A program made the position numbers and the translations under genes. A stretch of DNA of 64,000 bases from Polytrichum commune (Eukaryota > Streptophyta > Polytrichopsida > Polytrichales > Polytrichaceae): the NCBI GenBank assembly GCA_950295325.1, contig OX485806.1, forward strand, positions 2,478,001 through 2,542,000. Reading direction: 5' to 3'. The notes beneath the pieces are model-generated. The model had not been told where the DNA came from and did no database searches. It saw only the letters and a list, made by a program, of their open reading frames with translations. This document shows, in pieces, positions 1 through 13,110 of this stretch (positions within the stretch are counted from its first letter, which is position 1; each line of letters begins with the position of its first letter).

Positions 1-113
1 ATCAATTAAAAGTCTTTACTAGACCTTGGCTTGGCTTGGCTTCGCAGAGACCCTCTCTTAATTCTCGGCTCTCAAAATTCAGCAAGGGTGCAACATAGGG
101 TTGCTTAATAATC

Positions 114-117
<4 letters not shown>

Positions 118-155
<38 letters not shown>
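118..155. repeat. (GA)n microsatellite
   Basis: An uninterrupted run of about 19 GA dinucleotides in AT-rich intergenic sequence. No gene is recognisable next to it. Confidence 0.95.
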
Positions 156-159
<4 letters not shown>

Positions 160-160
<1 letters not shown>

Positions 161-3090
161 ATGGGATCAGCATGATTGAAATGCCCGTTCGACCCACCCT
201 TGATATTATGTCCACTGGACATAATATCAGTGGTGCCGCTTAATAATCATATGTAGTCGTTATACACTTCTACATAACATTATTCATATCCATAACAATG
301 TTATGTGGGACTAACACTATTCCATTCCCATATTCAATATGAATGTGGGGAATATTCATGGAATATTGTTATGGATCTGAATAATGTTAAGCTAATGTGA
401 TTGATAATAATTTGTCATAAGTTATGAAATAATAATGGTTAATCATCAATTGGGATTGGTTTCCTAACACCAACCCAAAAGGTATTAATAAAAACATGCC
501 CCCCTTAGATTGGTTGGTTGTTGTTTCATTACAAATCAAGCTCACTAAATTTAGTTGGGATTTATGACCCCAATTTCAAGGTTATATTTTATTGAAATAA
601 CAATACCCGGACTCTATAATAGTAATCAACGTTTTCATCTCATCCCCTCCCCGGGTTCGCCCTTAGACCCCCTCAGTAGAGGTGTTGTGAACATTCATTC
701 ACCCTTGGTGATAAAGGTTGATAGTGAACCAGGAAAGAAGGCACATGATAATGCTTTCCAAGTCAGCATGGAAGGGGAAAGGGTAGGTCCAATGAGAAAG
801 CTCCACCTGTTCTACTCTGCGTTAGATGTGCTTGCCTAGTGCATGCCTAAGGAGCACTTCACATTATGGCCGAATGTCGAGAGGCTGTCGATTTCCACCA
901 ATCATATTGCAAGAAACCCAGAGTTCGGTCTCTCGACCCTTCACACTAAGTCCAGAGGCCGTCGCAATTTAAAATGCTTACTAATTGAAGAAGGCAATGG
1001 ACTCTTGAAGGAAGTTTGGGTCGGATGGGAATGGAAACTCAAACTATGGTCGAGAGGCCGTTGGTTTTTTTTCATTAAAAGATTAATCATTGACAAGATC
1101 TTGGCCGTTAGATGAGAGGGGTTGTTTTGGGCAAGGAATGAAGTGGGATGCTCCTTTGCATTTGGACTTTGGGCTTGGCCTTTGGAGGCTTCTCACTATG
1201 CCTGGCCGAAGGCTTCAATTCTTATATTTTGTTGGCTATTTTCAGCCCATTTCTTTGGACTCTCAACAAAGTTTGGCCACTCAATCCCACGGCCTCTTGA
1301 CTTCGACGGCCATAGTGTGAAGCAGCCTTAAGTACTTGGGTTTGGCTATAATGCATGAAGATGTAGCACCAAGTGTTGTATTACACCCTCTCCAATTGTG
1401 ACCCGTGGTTGTGAGGCAAAAAATGTGGGTTGATGTTGAATAGTGTGGAGAACATTAAACACAATGTTAGGGTATTGGATGTGTGTGTTGCATCTCAACA
1501 TTCACCGAGGTTTTCGCGAACCATAGCTAGGACATTATGTAAGAAAGGTGATCAAACATTGAGTTTCATTTCAAAGAATCAAATCAATCTAATGAAACCT
1601 ACATTGATATCTCCAATTATGTTTCTCCATGCTATTTTATCAACATTCCACACCGTTTTTAGTTCTTATGATCATAGTAACAAAATACATGAGGACCAAA
1701 GTATGGTAAATTGAACGAGAAAAATGGTATGTCCTTCAACTGTGATTCTCTCTTCATATATAGTAAGGGAAGTAGGCTCAATATTATACAAAATGTCATT
1801 ATGAGACCGTCAAGGCCTCCAATGGGTTTGAACCAAATATAGCACAATTTTTGTGCCTTGTCAGTGTAATGGAGAGTACGTATGAAGTAGATCCTAAACC
1901 GAGTGATGGATTTGAGCTAAAACCTACTTATTTCAAAAGTTGTTATGAACTTGTGTATTAATTGAAGTATTTGACAAGATCACATTGTATGTTAGCTTGC
2001 CACAAATTTTGAACTAAAATACATTTTTCTTGAGGTCTACTTCACTTTCTCTTTTTTTAAACTAAAAATTATGGAAGTAGACTCTACACACTTTTGAAAC
2101 TACTTTATGGATGTGAATCATGCGGTTTGCAAAAATATTTTTGAAAACATCATGATTCACCTATTAGCAACCTTAATATGAATCATTGTTGTTTTTTTGA
2201 GTTATATAACTAGGAAATGTGGCTACATGCCCTTCTAAATTGACAGGTTTATTTTTGTTCACTTTACTGTGCTTTGACCCATGAATTCGCTCTTTTATTT
2301 TTATTCAAATTAATATTAATATTAATTTGACATTTAAGTAAATCTGGACAAACCACTTGTCTAAAATTTAATAAGGGATGTGCACTTTATGGGGACAAGA
2401 ACTTCAAACGAAAACAACAAAAGCAATAACACAACAACCACAACTTCAAATAATTGTATTCCATGTTTGCCAACTGCCACATTTGTGTAGTTTTGTGATC
2501 TAGTGTACATCATATTGGCAGTTGAAATTGTCCAAAATTTATGCATAAATTTAAATATACTTAAATCCTAGTTTAAAGTCGAGATGACAATACATGTAAA
2601 CTACTTCATAAGAGGTGTCAATAGACAAATCACCACAAGTGACATAAAACACCATATGACACTAACTACAACATTTAGAGCAATGAACCCACCTTGCAAA
2701 ACATTAGCAAGATGGGTGGCATGCTTGGGTGGGCCAGGGAATCAACAAGCCCAGATGCCCGCATCTGTGCGATTTACCCCGCGTAGTGTGATTCTGTCAA
2801 CATGACACGCTGACGCACAACTCGGGCGAGCCAACCCGTACACTGGGTCCTTGGAGGCAAGGGTTTAGGCATCCAACAAGGAACGAGTGTATGGGTTGGT
2901 TCGCCCTAATCCTGACACACATGGGTAAAGTTGACTGGAGATGACTGTGAGGTTCATGTCTAGGTGATTGTTGGCATAGGGTTTGCCCACGAGTTAAATG
3001 GTCAAATTCTACCAACTTGCACCTGGTCTCATGACCTTATATGTCCCCTATGCATGGTTTGAGGGTTGCCCATAAGTTAAATGGTCAAGC
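160..3090. other. AT-rich stretch with no recognisable gene
   Basis: Short open frames occur on both strands (for example 555-839 and 1430-1714), but none gives a protein I recognise and none shows convincing splice structure. The base composition and stop density look like decayed intergenic or repeat DNA. I see no terminal repeats that would delimit an element here. Confidence 0.5.
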
Positions 3091-3093
3091 ACT

Positions 3094-3412
3094 ACACTAA
3101 ATAGGATATTTAGTGTTTGATACACTAAATATGAACGCATACACTAAATGTCAATAACCTTATGAAAGTAAGTAACACTAAATGCAAACTCAAACACTAA
3201 ACATCGACTATGGTAATACGTGGAAGTTACATATTTGAATTTAGTGTTAGTAAGGATATTAAAAAAGGATATAATAAAGGAGGTGGCAGTAGGGAAGGTA
3301 GCGGCACATTTATGTCTAACACTAATTGTCAAGGAATTGAAAATTAGTGTTGAGCAAGGTAGGGTGATAACAACACTAAACATAATCAAACACTAAATAT
3401 CCTATTTAGTGT
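3094..3412. mobile_element. CACTA-like MITE, copy M1a
   Basis: A 319-bp non-coding element with near-perfect terminal inverted repeats of about 27 bp that read ACACTAAATAGGATATTTAG at the left end. The trinucleotide ACT directly flanks both sides (3091-3093 and 3413-3415), as a 3-bp target duplication would. A homologous copy lies at 10290-10610, which confirms mobility. The CACTA core of the ends and the 3-bp duplication suggest the CACTA (En/Spm) superfamily, but with no coding capacity the assignment is inference. Confidence 0.8.
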
Positions 3413-3415
3413 ACT

Positions 3416-4420
3416 GGCTATGGCTGGACTTAGGATCTTATATTACTCCCATGCAGGTTTTGAGTGAATTTCCCAATGCAAGTTACTCCAACACTCCAAG
3501 TGAGACTTACAATGGGTTATGTTAGGGCATGGAAGCCCAAATGTAATGTTGACTAATGTTATATGCTTTTTTAATTTTATTATTGCCCTGCTGACTAATG
3601 TTATGTGCTTTGCTAACTAATGTTATGACTAATGCCAAGCCCTGCTGACTAAGGGCCACTTCACACACGAGACTGAGAGTCCGTGACCATTGCACTTCAA
3701 GCACTCTCATTGGTGGAAAAGGCGGAGCCGGTCCAAGTTCACTTCACACTACGCTTGAGGGACCAACGGAGTATGTGAATGCAAGATGGATGTAAAGTCT
3801 ACATGGATTCCTACATGGTATCAAATGGACCATGTTTCATGGTCACTTGGATTATTTTCAAAAACCACCTCTTGGAGGTAGGCCTAACACAAAATTGGGA
3901 GACCAAGGCACTCTGAACGTACACAACCGTTGGTTTACTCTATTTTATCATGTGTGAGGACATGCATGAATAGAAATTCATTGAAATAGCATTTGGTTGA
4001 GGGCCCGGTCACGTATGACTTCACACTACACTTGAGGATCTGTGACCACACTACATGATTGTGAGGTGTGTTGGGACGGTCTTGGGACACTTTCTTTTGG
4101 GCTCTCACAATTTCATGGTCACGGCTCTTGGCTCGTGGGTGAAGTGGCCCTAATGTTATGTGCTTTTTATTCCCTATTATTTAGGGTATGCTGACTAATG
4201 TTATGTGCTTTTTGGTTGCCTATTTGTCTTACCTTTGCACCGTCATTCTCTGGCTCTGCTGACATGGATGGGTCAACTATCTACCTACTACCTACTACCG
4301 CCTTCTTTATCCACTAGGTACCTAGTCGTGGATAAGAGCGCCAGGGTTTCCTACCGCCTCATCGAACCTTTACCTACCTACTAGACTACCTAACTAGAGT
4401 TACTTCTACACTTTACCATG
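3416..4420. other. Intergenic stretch with a dispersed short repeat
   Basis: No gene is recognised. The motif GACTAATGTTATGTGCTTT, or close variants, recurs near 3547, 3594, 3617, 4150 and 4195, a loose local repeat. A low-complexity run built on CTACCTACTAC lies near 4275-4310. Confidence 0.5.
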
Positions 4421-5119
4421 GTTAACGCCATAGCCATCCCAAGGTTTCGGAGTCCTCTTCTTTTCTCCATCCCTTCCTTGCGGTGAAGAACTTAACAATG
4501 CGCGACGCCACTCTTTCGTGTCTGTAATCGTTTGATCTGATATCTCTCCTGTTATCCTGACGCCGAGCGCCTCGATTGAAGACAAGCTTCGAGGGAAACT
4601 GTGGTCTGTGGAGTCTTGAAGGAGTTTTTAGAGCATTTTGCCTCGAATATTGCAGGTTTGGAGCTAGTGGTGGCCACGGGACTGCTGCTTGTGCAATCCG
4701 TAGGATTTCTTGAGCTTCGATTTGAGATAATTCTTGTGAGTTCAGTAGCGGGCGAGAGAAGTGCCTTCTTGATATGCTGGTTTGGTAATTTGTTGTTTGA
4801 GGAAACGAGGGCACCGGTCATTTTGGACGCGAGGGAATGTTCTTGACATTTTCTAGCGAACGAAAGAGCGGGCGCAGTAGGTATTGCGTTGGCTGGTAAT
4901 CTTGTAAGCTTTTGAAGAGGCCTCTGAGGGTGTAATTAGTTTTGGATCTTCTTTCCCGGTAGACAGGGCGGTTGATGCTTCGGAGATGGAAGTAGGAAAA
5001 TGATTCAATATCGTTTTCCCCGAATCTTTGCAATTATACGTGCTGATTTTTATTTCTTTGTCACAGATTGCTATCTTCGAAGGATATTTGAATTTTATCG
5101 TAGAAAGAAGTGAGGAAGT
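4421..5119 (+). promoter_or_regulatory. Upstream region and probable 5' UTR of the rhodanese gene
   Basis: This stretch is richer in GC and CpG than its surroundings and runs directly into the start codon at 5120. Frames on both strands are open by chance (4422-4814 on the minus strand) but resemble no known protein. A promoter and leader role is inferred from position. I could not identify a convincing TATA box or fix the transcription start. Confidence 0.45.
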
Positions 5120-8100
5120 ATGGCTGTTTTGAGCGCCAGTGCTGTCGTCTCGACAGCCCCCGGATGCTTCCAGAACGAGGTGTCTTCTCAGGGTGCCGAC
5201 GGTCTGTCTTGCAGAGCTGGACCGTGCTCAGCCTCTTTGCGGAGGAACACAAACGATACCTCGAAGAAGTCGTCCGTACATGCGACATGTCAAAGACTCA
5301 ACAGACTCTCAAGGTGAGGCTCGTTCATCTGGTTACAGTGGAATGTACTATGTGTGTTCCTCCAGCCGGTTCTACTCAATTGCATGTTCAGAGGAATCTT
5401 CATTGAAGGATTCCGTGGTTCTCTTTTGGAGCAATTTTTGGGTGCTATGAATCGAGCATAGGCGATTACAGTATGCATCTTGCATAAAGAGGATACGGAT
5501 AGTTTAGTCTGGAGTATTGCGCAGGATGGATCGCCGTATGTCTTTTTAGAATTATTGTAGCCGCTGCTTGCAAACAGGGGGCACGATATTCTGTAAAATG
5601 AACTATCCTGTCCAACATGAATGCCTGTCTGTCACGTCTTATATGTTCCTAAGGACACTGACACTGACATGTCATTTGGAATACGTTTACTTATAATTTT
5701 GTAGAGTATTTCATCACCCGAACTTCCTTCTAGAATTCCTGGTCTTATGTTGAGGACCCGGCTGGGGATCTGGTTTTACGTGGAGTTCTGGTAGAGCTGT
5801 GAATGATGAGCAAAGCAATGAGGGGAACTTTTGATAGAGTTGTGCATCACCTGATTAGTAACAATTGGCAGCAGTAGTTCTGCTCTTCGGAAGGCAATGT
5901 ACCATAGAAATCTATTATATTGCAAGGAGTTACTGTCGTAAAGGCTGAAATTGTCTCTCTTGAAGACGACAAGACGTGGAGGCTTATTTTTTCCTGTAAG
6001 AGTGAGTTTGTAAGTTTCTGCAAGGAATGTTTAATGTGGATCTTGTCACAGGGGAAAGCTGACCTCTCGGGGATGGTGGTTGGGATGTCAATATGCATTC
6101 GTTGCTGGAGTATTTTTGATTGTATTGGCGGTTTTGGCCAGGCAAATTTTTGTTTCGCTATCTACTTGATAATGTTTCTACGAGTTGTTCAAACTTGAAT
6201 CCTTATAATGTGTCTCTGACCGCTACTCTCACGTTCTAGGGTTGACTATGTTCATCACAATCGGTCTTATGTATTGTATGGTGTCTATAGATGAATTTGT
6301 AGCAACTCAATTGTTAAACCTATATATGTGCAATTTCTGTTTTTCATTTAAGAACTTGATAGTCATGTCCAAGCATTTATTGAGGTTTTGTGACCTTCAT
6401 TTCTTTGAGTGGTTTTGGCCACTGCACTGGCCATCCCCCTCTCTACAATTGCAGACACCTTGTGTTCAAGATCATTCTATGCAACAATTCAAAGTCTGGA
6501 CAGAAATTTGATGCATGTGTTTTTGTCTGATGTTTCTAAGTTTTTGTTGCGAAAATATACAGCAGGGTATCATGATATACTAAGAGATAATGGTTGTTTG
6601 GTTCCAGATTGGTAGTCCGAGCACGCCAGGCAGAACCCCCCACATTACGGAGTGTGCCGGTGCAGGTTGCTCATGAACTTGTCAATGCCGGTCACCACTT
6701 CTTGGATGTCAGGTTTATGTTCCTTTCTCAAGTGGAATTTTGAAATGGAGTAGTGCATAGATATGAATGTATAATTTTCTGGTAACCTCAGAAAGTATGT
6801 ACGCTAAGATCTGTGCAGAACTTGTGGTTTTTATAACATATGTGACATGCATTGTCAGTGGAGTCTTCTATAGTTACTATAGCTGGTATCTTATCATGGT
6901 CAAAATCTTGCTGCATTCTCTTGACCCTTGAGAATGTCCTGATTTGCAGACCTAAATGCAGTATTCTGCATAATGGACTACACCTAACACCATTTGTGAT
7001 TGAGCAGGACTCAAGAAGAATATTCTGCAGGCCATGTTGAAGGATCTGTGAACATTCCTTACCTTGTGAAAGCCGGACCTGGTATGTATTCAAATTTCTC
7101 AAACAACCCTACAGAGGTTCTAAAGAATGACAATTTGTTCTTGTTGGCAGTAAATGTTCTTGTTCACAACTGAATGGTGCTGGTTCATAAATGTTCTTGT
7201 TTGCTCACAATCGGTAGAGCACTCTCAAGATACACAAAATCTGTGTTTCCAAGACTTCATCAGGAAGGGAAAGAAGATTCCTTTGATCTGGTTAAGTGCT
7301 TTTAGGTGCAATTATAGGGGTTCAGAGTTAGGTTGAATCATTGGGTGAATGAAAAGGACTGAAGTTGGGGACTAGATTGACTTGATGAATTAGATAAGAG
7401 TGGGCAACTGTATAACTTCTTGAGAATGCAAATGTCTATATTTACTGATGAGAAGAGCTTTAATTTTTCTTGTTGTTGTAGGCATGAGCAAGAATCTCAA
7501 ATTTCTGGAGCAGGTAGAGGCAATGTTCAGCAAGGATGATGAGATTGTTGTGGTAGGTCTTATTTAAATTTTGGTACCCACTCTCTCTGATTATAAAATC
7601 TAAGTTCTTACACTGATTCTCAGGATGTCTAGTTGCCAGGACACATTGTTCTGTTAATACTGCTCTTGAGGTGGAGTTTCTTTGTATCCTTCTTTATCAT
7701 TATCATGATGCCAATGAACATGGCTGCTGAATAATCTTAGGAGATTCTTAAGGTGCTGAAACATTAGATGGACCTGGATATGTGTGCCATTATTAGAAAG
7801 TTCCATGGTGTCTTAAAGCTCTGGCTATGAGGTGAATATTGACATGCAAAGGTTGCATTGAATCTACAGGGATGCCAGAGTGGGCGTCGTTCTATGATGG
7901 CTGCAGCTGAACTTCGTGCTGCAGTATGTCACTCTACACTATTCATCTACTATATGCTTCTTTGAGAGGTCTTTATATTAGTGTTGCAATTCTGTTTCAC
8001 AACAATGCACATATATGCCTTCCAGTGGTTTGTGTTGTTTTATCTTCCCTAAGCATATTTGTCAGTCACTTGACTTGATCCTTTCTGAACCTGTTTTCTG

Positions 8101-8299
8101 TATTATGCTCCCAGTGCTTTGGTTCAGGTTAGGAATTGCTATTCCAGTGTCAAATTGCTTGCTGAGGATGCACTCTTTTGATTGTGGCTCAAGTGTGAAG
8201 GTGTTTGTTGTGCAGAGTTTCACAGGTGTGACAGACATGGGAGGAGGCTACCTCGCCTGGAAGGAGAGTGGACTTCCTGTCAAATTCCCCCAAGCTTAA
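5120..8299 (+). CDS. Single-domain rhodanese (thiosulfate sulfurtransferase, STR15/STR16 type), probably plastidial
   Basis: Six exons fit GT-AG rules and one frame: 5120-5313, 6608-6712, 7008-7081, 7482-7552, 7870-7923 and 8216-8299 (stop TAA), giving about 193 residues. The first 65 residues are rich in Ser, Ala and Arg and poor in acidic residues, as in a chloroplast transit peptide. The rest is one rhodanese domain: FLDVR at the exon 2/3 junction, AGHVEGSVNIPYL in exon 3, MSKNLKFLEQV in exon 4, and the active-site loop CQSGRR (CxxGxR) in exon 5, whose Cys carries the persulfide. GGYLAW in exon 6 closes the fold. The closest known group is the plant STR14/15/16 set, which includes the dark- and senescence-induced SEN1 protein. 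Such enzymes transfer sulfane sulfur to thiol acceptors or cyanide in vitro; the physiological substrate is unclear. No lesion is visible. Intron 1 is about 1.3 kb and the others 290-400 bp. The start is chosen because it gives the transit peptide in frame. Confidence 0.92.
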
Positions 8300-10254
8300 G
8301 AAACGCTATCCTGATATCAGATACCGAATTTGTCCATACCATGATGTGTAGTTGGTTTTTGATACCCTCGAGTGCAGCATTCCTTGTACAGGTTTATTTG
8401 GAAGTGGGATAATTTCTCCCACTTGATTAGCAATAGTTTCAAAATCCCAAAGTGAAATGTATCTGATATAGGTACCCATTGTACAAGCTGAAGTGGGCAT
8501 TTTTTACCTGGTCTGTACATTCACATATTAAAGAATTTTTATCGTCTGATAAATCTAAGAAGAAGAAAGATGCTCTTTTCAAGCCACGTTATTTGAGTCA
8601 CCCATGGTTATGATTTTACACTGCAAGAATCTGTTACCAACAACCATATCTGGTGTTACATGCATGTCGATATCTTGGTCGAAGTTGAGCTTTCCCAAAT
8701 CCCTTGTGTTCTCTGACTGTCTTAGACTTAAAGAGCTGGGATATGATCACTTTTCACAACTTCAGACTGAATCTGAGCACACCTCTTGCAGTATCACACA
8801 GGTCTACCGGATAATTAGAAAGAGAACATATCTGAATGGCTGAGTGATGATATGTCATGCATGTGTTTAGGAAAACGATTTGTCTGTCACTTCAAGTGTC
8901 TGCTTTTAGTGTTACTAACCCAAGAACATAAATATTCTGATGGCATAAGGTACGTGTCCTCAATGCTCTCTTACAACAACAATTAGACTTCGCTGACGAA
9001 GCCTTGGATGGGATCTTCTCATATTTTGTTATTTGAGCATTTTCATGTTGAGTGGGTGAGGTGAACATAGGGAGAGTAAGTTTGCCCAAGTGAGGTGGGA
9101 AGCATATAAGGTAGAAAGTGCTAAAACCAACACCCCACCCAAAACCAACGCCTGTAAATGCCTCTCAATCATCTTGAAGCGTTCCCCATGGAGTAGGAGT
9201 GTATGGGCCCACAAAGTGATGCTTTTAGGTGCCATGAGTGGCACCACCTCATAGCGACCTCCACTACCTCAATGTAGGGTAGGTACCGGGCTCCACTCTA
9301 TCTCGGGTTGGTTCAAGGTGGGTTTAGGGTGGCTTGTCAATGCCTACTCTAGCCATTCTATACACTGCAGGGGGGAGGGGTTATTGCCATTCTATTCACA
9401 AAGTCACGGAGGTAGGCCCACAAAGCACAAAGGGGGTTGGTACCCATGATGCAAGGTGATGGTTTTGCAAGCGAACTAGGTGGGATCATGGAGGTGGCCA
9501 TGTGGCTTCGCGTACCGTTATTAGTTGGTCTTTCATCTAGCTTGGGCCTAGTACCCAACTATGTTGTGTTGGTTCTAGACAACAAAGGTGGGGGTCCTCA
9601 TCATATCCAAAGTCGTCATACACGGGGCCTATATATTGGTTTAAGGAAGCTAGTGGTTTTGACTTTGAATATTCATCAAATATCTAATTGAGGCTAAAAA
9701 CATTTTCTCTCTCTTTATACCTATGTTTAGAACAAAGGCTTACATATATATATATATATATATATATACAATATCAACCATCTAGCCATATGTATGTGCA
9801 ATAACTTAAAGTGTTGGTTTAAGCACTCTCTACCTTACATCACAATGTGGTGGTCATCCCATTCACTCATTTTTGAATGTTGCAGAAGTGGATCTGAGGG
9901 CAGAAAATCTCACAAGAATTAAACAATGACCCCCATGTTGACTGTATACATTGAGAATTTCCTTTGCCAAAAAAAAGTCTTTCAGAGATCGCATCCTAGA
10001 CAGCAAGACTCAACAATATCGACCCTATGCATGGAGAGAGGAAAATATGCACAAAGAAAAACTTCAAAGATGTCATCATTTGCATTAAGTTTAAGTGCAT
10101 GGAATAAGGGAGGGCATCATGGAGAGTGCACAATAGAAACTTGGAGGTGGGAAACACTATGAAGTTCCAAGATTCAAGCATTTTGTCGCTGCATCTCGGA
10201 GTTGAGATTCTTTGAGCTGGTATCATTTTCAATTCAATACGGTTGCTCATCTTC
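8300..10254. other. 3' flank of the rhodanese gene and intergenic DNA
   Basis: About the first 250 bases are likely 3' UTR. Beyond that I see no gene. A (TA)n tract lies at 9743-9769. Open frames such as 9437-9691 have no recognisable homology. Confidence 0.5.
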
Positions 10255-10289
10255 GACGTATGAAATACCTGAAACCTAAGGTACACAGT

Positions 10290-10610
10290 ACACAAAATAT
10301 GATGTTTAGTGTTTGATACACTAAATACGAATGCATACACTAAATATCAATAACCCCGTGAAAGTAAGTGACATTAAATGTAAGCTCAAACACGAAATAC
10401 CAACTATGGTAATATGTGGAAGTTACATGTTTGAATTTAGTGTTAGTAAGGATATGAAAAAAAGGGATATAATAAGGGAGGTGGCAGTAGGGAAGGTCAC
10501 GGCACGTTTATGTCTAACACTAATTGTCAAGGAATTGAGAATTAGTGTTGAGCAGGGTAGGGTGGTTACAACACTAAATGTAATCGAACACTAAATATCA
10601 TATTTAGTGT
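10290..10610. mobile_element. CACTA-like MITE, copy M1b
   Basis: Homologous along its whole 321 bp to the element at 3094-3412, with the same inverted ends (TTTAGTGT at the right). The flanking trinucleotides are AGT and AGC, a target duplication with one mismatch. It sits inside exon 2 of ISG12-like pseudogene C, so it postdates that paralog. Confidence 0.8.
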
Positions 10611-10814
10611 AGCTGGAATGGCTTCAATGCCGATTAAAGCTGGCAACCCAAACAACGCAGTTTCAATCCCCCTCTGGTCTGCTGTGTTCCATGATCCTGC
10701 TGCAAACCCTCCGCCCCCCATGGTGCAACACAATGCAACAATTCTGATTGAAAATGTAGAAATATAACTAGGCTTTAGTAAACAAATGCAACTCCTACAT
10801 TTAGGCCCTGTATA

Positions 10815-11236
10815 AGGTAGAAATACCATAACCCGTGAAAATAAGGTGATTCGCATTGAAGATCTGGTGTGACAAACATGAGACAATTTTCCCAAGATAG
10901 ACGAGAAGGATTCATGAAGAATGCAAGTTGTTTCATATTTTTCTGCCCTATACAAAAAATGCTACAAATTTTCAAAGTGGAAAGTTGTCCAACCCTCTAC
11001 TCGTTCACTAGATTCTCCCTACACCGAACACGGTAATCCGCATTTCCATACATAACATCACCTAAACTGGTTACCTCATGAGTACATTAACACTTGGCTC
11101 CCATTGGCTACACTAAGTGTACACGCATTGAAGTTGCCGCCGAGCCATGATCGGTTTTAGAAATGGCACCTCACCATTATGATAGCGGTCTAGTGCACGG
11201 CTAGAGGGTGGTTAATGGGTTATGGTAATTCTACCT
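10815..11236. mobile_element. MITE family M2, copy a (TA target site)
   Basis: A 422-bp element with inverted ends AGGTAGAAATACCATAACCC at the left and the matching sequence GGGTTATGGTAATTCTACCT at the right. It is flanked by TA on both sides, as for Tc1/mariner-type MITEs. Copies lie at 23256-23676 and, in opposite orientation, at 42714-43134. It sits in the intron of ISG12-like pseudogene C. Confidence 0.82.
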
Positions 11237-11677
11237 TACATTGGAGCTCAAGTGGAGAGCTTCAACTTGCAGTTTTTGGGAGTCTCATGCTTCCAATTTG
11301 ACAAGCTATCATCCAAAGCTCAAACTGTTGAGAGTTTGAGTTGTTTGAGCAAGTGTACAATGGCCATACTCAAAGTGAGATATCAAAGGGGCGCATGTTA
11401 ATACCGTAGCTCTCTAGCATCTTGGGCAGAAAATAATTAATTTTGAAGGTGCTTAAATTTTTGGGAAATTAATTTCGTTGAGTGTCCAAAAAAGAAAGAA
11501 ATAACATTCAAAGAGTGCCTAAAATCACAATAATGCAAGTGACATAGTCTCTCACAAAGACCACTCAGTATAACTCTCACACAAAGCAAAACCTTGACAT
11601 ACAAGTAAAAGACAAGCTTTAGGGTAAGGAATGTTGGTTAAGGGAAGTGTTTAGGTTAGTCATAGTTGTCATAGATG

Positions 11678-11948
11678 CTCGGGGGGTTCACTCCCTCTTA
11701 TATTTTGCATACACGTGCGTTCGGGACCTATTTATTGGGGGGCTATTTACCTTGCAGAATATATTATAAGGTATGGTATTTTTCAAAATAAAGGTGTGAT
11801 GGTATTTTACATGTAATCCTTTTTCACTATTTTAAAACCCCCTATATTATATGTAAGTTTTTTACAAAACTGATCTACAATGAATATATTAGACCTTATT
11901 TTTTGTATCGCACGTTGTTCTACGATTTTCGCCAGTGAACCCCCCGAG
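11678..11948. mobile_element. hAT-type MITE with CTCGGGGGG ends (subfamily 2)
   Basis: A 271-bp element with perfect 15-bp inverted ends, CTCGGGGGGTTCACT and its complement, flanked by a perfect 8-bp direct repeat CATAGATG (11670-11677 and 11949-11956). The 8-bp duplication is the hAT signature. Its interior differs from the three longer members at 19619, 55059 and 63007, so it is a separate subfamily. Confidence 0.87.
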
Positions 11949-13029
11949 CATAGATGAAATTAGGAAAACCATTCATAGATCATAAAAATGACTTGGATGA
12001 GTGTCTAACTTATTTTAAAGTACTTTTTGAATCTGCCCAATTTTAGAATATCATTTCTGGACTGCTTAACTTACTTTTGTACTTTAACTAATTACTAGGC
12101 ATAAAGGTGCCCAAGCTGCAGGAGAGCTACGGTATACAAAGGAACAAACCAAAGAGTGCTTGAGAACTTAAGAAGCACAAAATGAGAGCTTGAACTCCCC
12201 ACATTCCTATGCACCTAACCTCTAGACTTTGACCAAGAGCTTGTCAAAAAAACACTAGAACCTTGTTAGAGAGTTCATCCTAATAACCCACTCGCACATA
12301 GCGAAAGTATGACGTTTCGGGATGTCAAGAACCCCCCGCAAGTTGGGGAGCCATCTTTTCGTGCACTCTAGTGTTGGATGATTGAGAATGTTCGATGACC
12401 GATCACGGAGTCCTATATGGTTGTCAAATAGTTCCATGACTCTCAAACAAAATAAGAGGAAAGACCAAGTTATCTTTCTCATCACAAATCCCCGGTAGTG
12501 ATTGGTGACATCTTTAGTGGTTTCTAATCTTTGTATGTAAGTCATGACTTTCTACTTAAATACTTTACCCAAATGTCGGACGTCTCAATAACTTCTTGCA
12601 TTCATAAAGCATTGTAAGCCTGGTAAAAAGTTGGAAGCTCAAGCAAAATGTGGAGTAGAGTGACCAATGATGTGTAAGAGGCTCTCGGCCAATGAGAAGG
12701 CTCCTCTCTTCAACCTCTAAAGGGGACCTAAGGCTTCAAGTATACGAGGCTCATGCATTAGCACATGTGCAAACACGTACTTCTTTCGCCTTTGTTTAGA
12801 GTTGATATATTTATGATACATGAACTAGATCAGAAAATATACACTGACCAACCACGTCTTGATAGTCATGTTGAAGGAGTAAGGTGGACTTGGAGTTGCG
12901 TCTCCATGGAATGTTCTCGATTATTGAGAAATGAGAGAAGAAGGCAAAGAGACCAGCGTAGGAAGGTGGAACACAATGCACAAGGATTGCATATAATGGA
13001 GAGAGTGATTAACTCCTCACCTTATGCCT

Positions 13030-13058
13030 TTATATATATATATATATATATATATATG
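13030..13058. repeat. (TA)n microsatellite
   Basis: About 14 TA units in a row, upstream of the Copia remnant. Confidence 0.9.
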
Positions 13059-13110
13059 TAGGTTATGACCAACATTGACAACCTATATGGGACAATGTCA
13101 CCAATATAAC

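Larger units (their letters stand above)
10255..12850 (-). pseudogene. ISG12 (IFI6/IFI27)-like pseudogene, copy C
   Basis: Read on the minus strand, 10740-10611 encodes a fragment of exon 2 with GGGGFAAGSW and LFGLPALIG, matching exon 2 of the intact copies at 19066-19222 and 38610-38883. A CACTA-like MITE (10290-10610) interrupts the frame just after the IPA motif. Beyond the MITE the frame resumes with residues resembling the YACLKYF end of copy A. Intron remnants homologous to the copy B intron lie at about 11240-11420, 12100-12250 and 12650-12850, separated by two further MITEs. Exon 1 was not found; the sequence upstream is unrelated and then becomes Copia-like. The locus is therefore a truncated, transposon-broken paralog with no plausible product. 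Confidence 0.72.

Noticed and set aside
4422-4814. 130-codon minus-strand frame before the rhodanese gene
   Set aside because: It overlaps another open frame on each strand, has no known motif, and lies where the promoter and leader of the plus-strand gene are expected.
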